The notes beneath the pieces are model-generated. The model saw nothing but the letters and a program-made list of their open reading frames with translations, did no database searches and was not told the DNA's origin. A stretch of DNA of 6,413 bases, taken from assembly GCF_937936435.1 (NCBI RefSeq), contig NZ_CALDDG010000004.1, positions 1 to 6,413 on the forward strand, read 5' to 3'. Both the position numbers and the translations under genes were made by a program. Numbering within the stretch: the stretch's first letter is position 1; the number at the start of each line of letters is the position of its first letter. Positions 5,936-6,413 of the stretch are shown one piece after another. The stretch comes from an uncultured Sulfuricurvum sp. (GTDB lineage Bacteria; Campylobacterota; Campylobacteria; Campylobacterales; Sulfurimonadaceae).

Positions 5936-6413
5936 TGAACACCGAAGCCGCTATTCACGCAATGACCCACGCTTTCAATGCGGCGTGGGAGTATCAACTC
6001 CTCACATTTCCCAATCCTGCAGTCGGTGCCGTATGTATGAGTGATAACGGTACGGTTATCTCCGTGGGCGCTCATAAGCGTTCAGGGGGACCACATGCAG
6101 AAGTGTATGCACTGCGTGACGCCTATACTCTTCTCTCCGGCGATACGTCGATAGGGGGATGTGATGATTCTCACCGCATACACGATTATCTTCGCACCCA
6201 TCACAACGGTATTTTTCATCTTATTTCGATGGCGGTAACTTTAGAGCCGTGTTCCCACAGCGGTAAAACACCCTCTTGTGCACTGCTGATCCGTGATTTG
6301 GGAATCAAGAGAGTCTATATCAGTGCCAAAGATCCGAATCCTGCAGCAGCCGGTGGGGCTGGAATATTGAACGATGCCGGTGTCGAATGTATTTTCGGTC
6401 TTCTGGAAGAAGA
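5935..6413 (+). CDS. ribD: Riboflavin biosynthesis protein RibD, deaminase domain (3' end beyond window)
   Basis: An open frame from the ATG at 5935 stays open to the window end (159 complete codons). It encodes the N-terminal pyrimidine deaminase domain of RibD, which deaminates the GTP-derived diaminopyrimidine ribose-phosphate in riboflavin synthesis. Seen in order are the substrate-loop segment FPNPAVGAV (25-33), the zinc/catalytic motif GGPHAEVYAL (51-60; zinc ligand His54, catalytic Glu56), LEPCSHSGKTPSCA (103-116; zinc ligands Cys106 and Cys115) and the RibD-type ISAKDPNPAAAGGAGI (129-144). The DPNP and PCSHxGxTPxC wording marks RibD and not cytidine or tRNA adenosine deaminase. The His54-to-Cys106 distance is 52 residues against 25 in E. 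coli, because of an insertion around residues 71-98. No strong ribosome binding site precedes it; start is probably coupled through TAATG. Whether a C-terminal reductase domain follows cannot be seen. Confidence 0.92.
   Translation, partial: MNTEAAIHAMTHAFNAAWEYQLLTFPNPAVGAVCMSDNGTVISVGAHKRSGGPHAEVYALRDAYTLLSGDTSIGGCDDSHRIHDYLRTHHNGIFHLISMAVTLEPCSHSGKTPSCALLIRDLGIKRVYISAKDPNPAAAGGAGILNDAGVECIFGLLEE

Overview
The window is a compact, single-strand (+) stretch of a bacterial chromosome. It carries seven complete or nearly complete housekeeping genes plus the tail of one upstream gene. The order is (3' end of an unidentified gene) - lpxC - tsaB-like - thrB - ylxR/rnpM - infB - rbfA - rimP - ribD (cut by the window end). 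As I recall it, the core lpxC / short hypothetical / thrB / ylxR-like / infB / rbfA / rimP block has the same order in Helicobacter pylori and Campylobacter jejuni. This points to Campylobacterota (Epsilonproteobacteria). The moderate GC content (48% and 33% in two lines I counted) and the protein sequences would fit a free-living sulfur-oxidising lineage such as Sulfuricurvum or Sulfurimonas. The genus is an inference and has not been tested.

Layout. Positions 1-82 hold the last 26 codons of an upstream gene. Positions 83-135 are the only real intergenic gap and contain candidate -10 boxes and a good ribosome binding site. From 136 to the window end, genes overlap or are separated by at most about 20 nt: lpxC/tsaB overlap 8 nt, tsaB-thrB gap 9 nt, thrB-ylxR gap 20 nt, ylxR/infB overlap 11 nt, infB/rbfA overlap 4 nt (GTGA), rbfA/rimP overlap 11 nt, rimP/ribD overlap 1 nt (TAATG). 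No terminator-like hairpin was seen between genes. The block therefore reads as one transcription unit with widespread translational coupling. There is no gene-free stretch longer than 300 bases.

How the genes relate. LpxC commits UDP-acylGlcNAc to lipid A. ThrB makes O-phosphohomoserine for threonine. The TsaB-like protein is related to the scaffold subunit of the tRNA t6A machinery, whose substrate is threonine. YlxR/RnpM, IF2, RbfA and RimP are RNA, translation-initiation and 30S-maturation factors. RibD starts riboflavin synthesis. The common theme is growth-rate-linked essential functions, with a translation core flanked by metabolic genes.

I found no mobile element, CRISPR array, RNA gene or evident new defence or metabolic system. 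The items most worth checking are the very short TsaB-like protein that lacks the usual N-terminal nucleotide-binding signature, an insertion of about 27 residues in the RibD deaminase domain, and two CxxC pairs in the YlxR protein. These are probably lineage-specific traits, not a new system.
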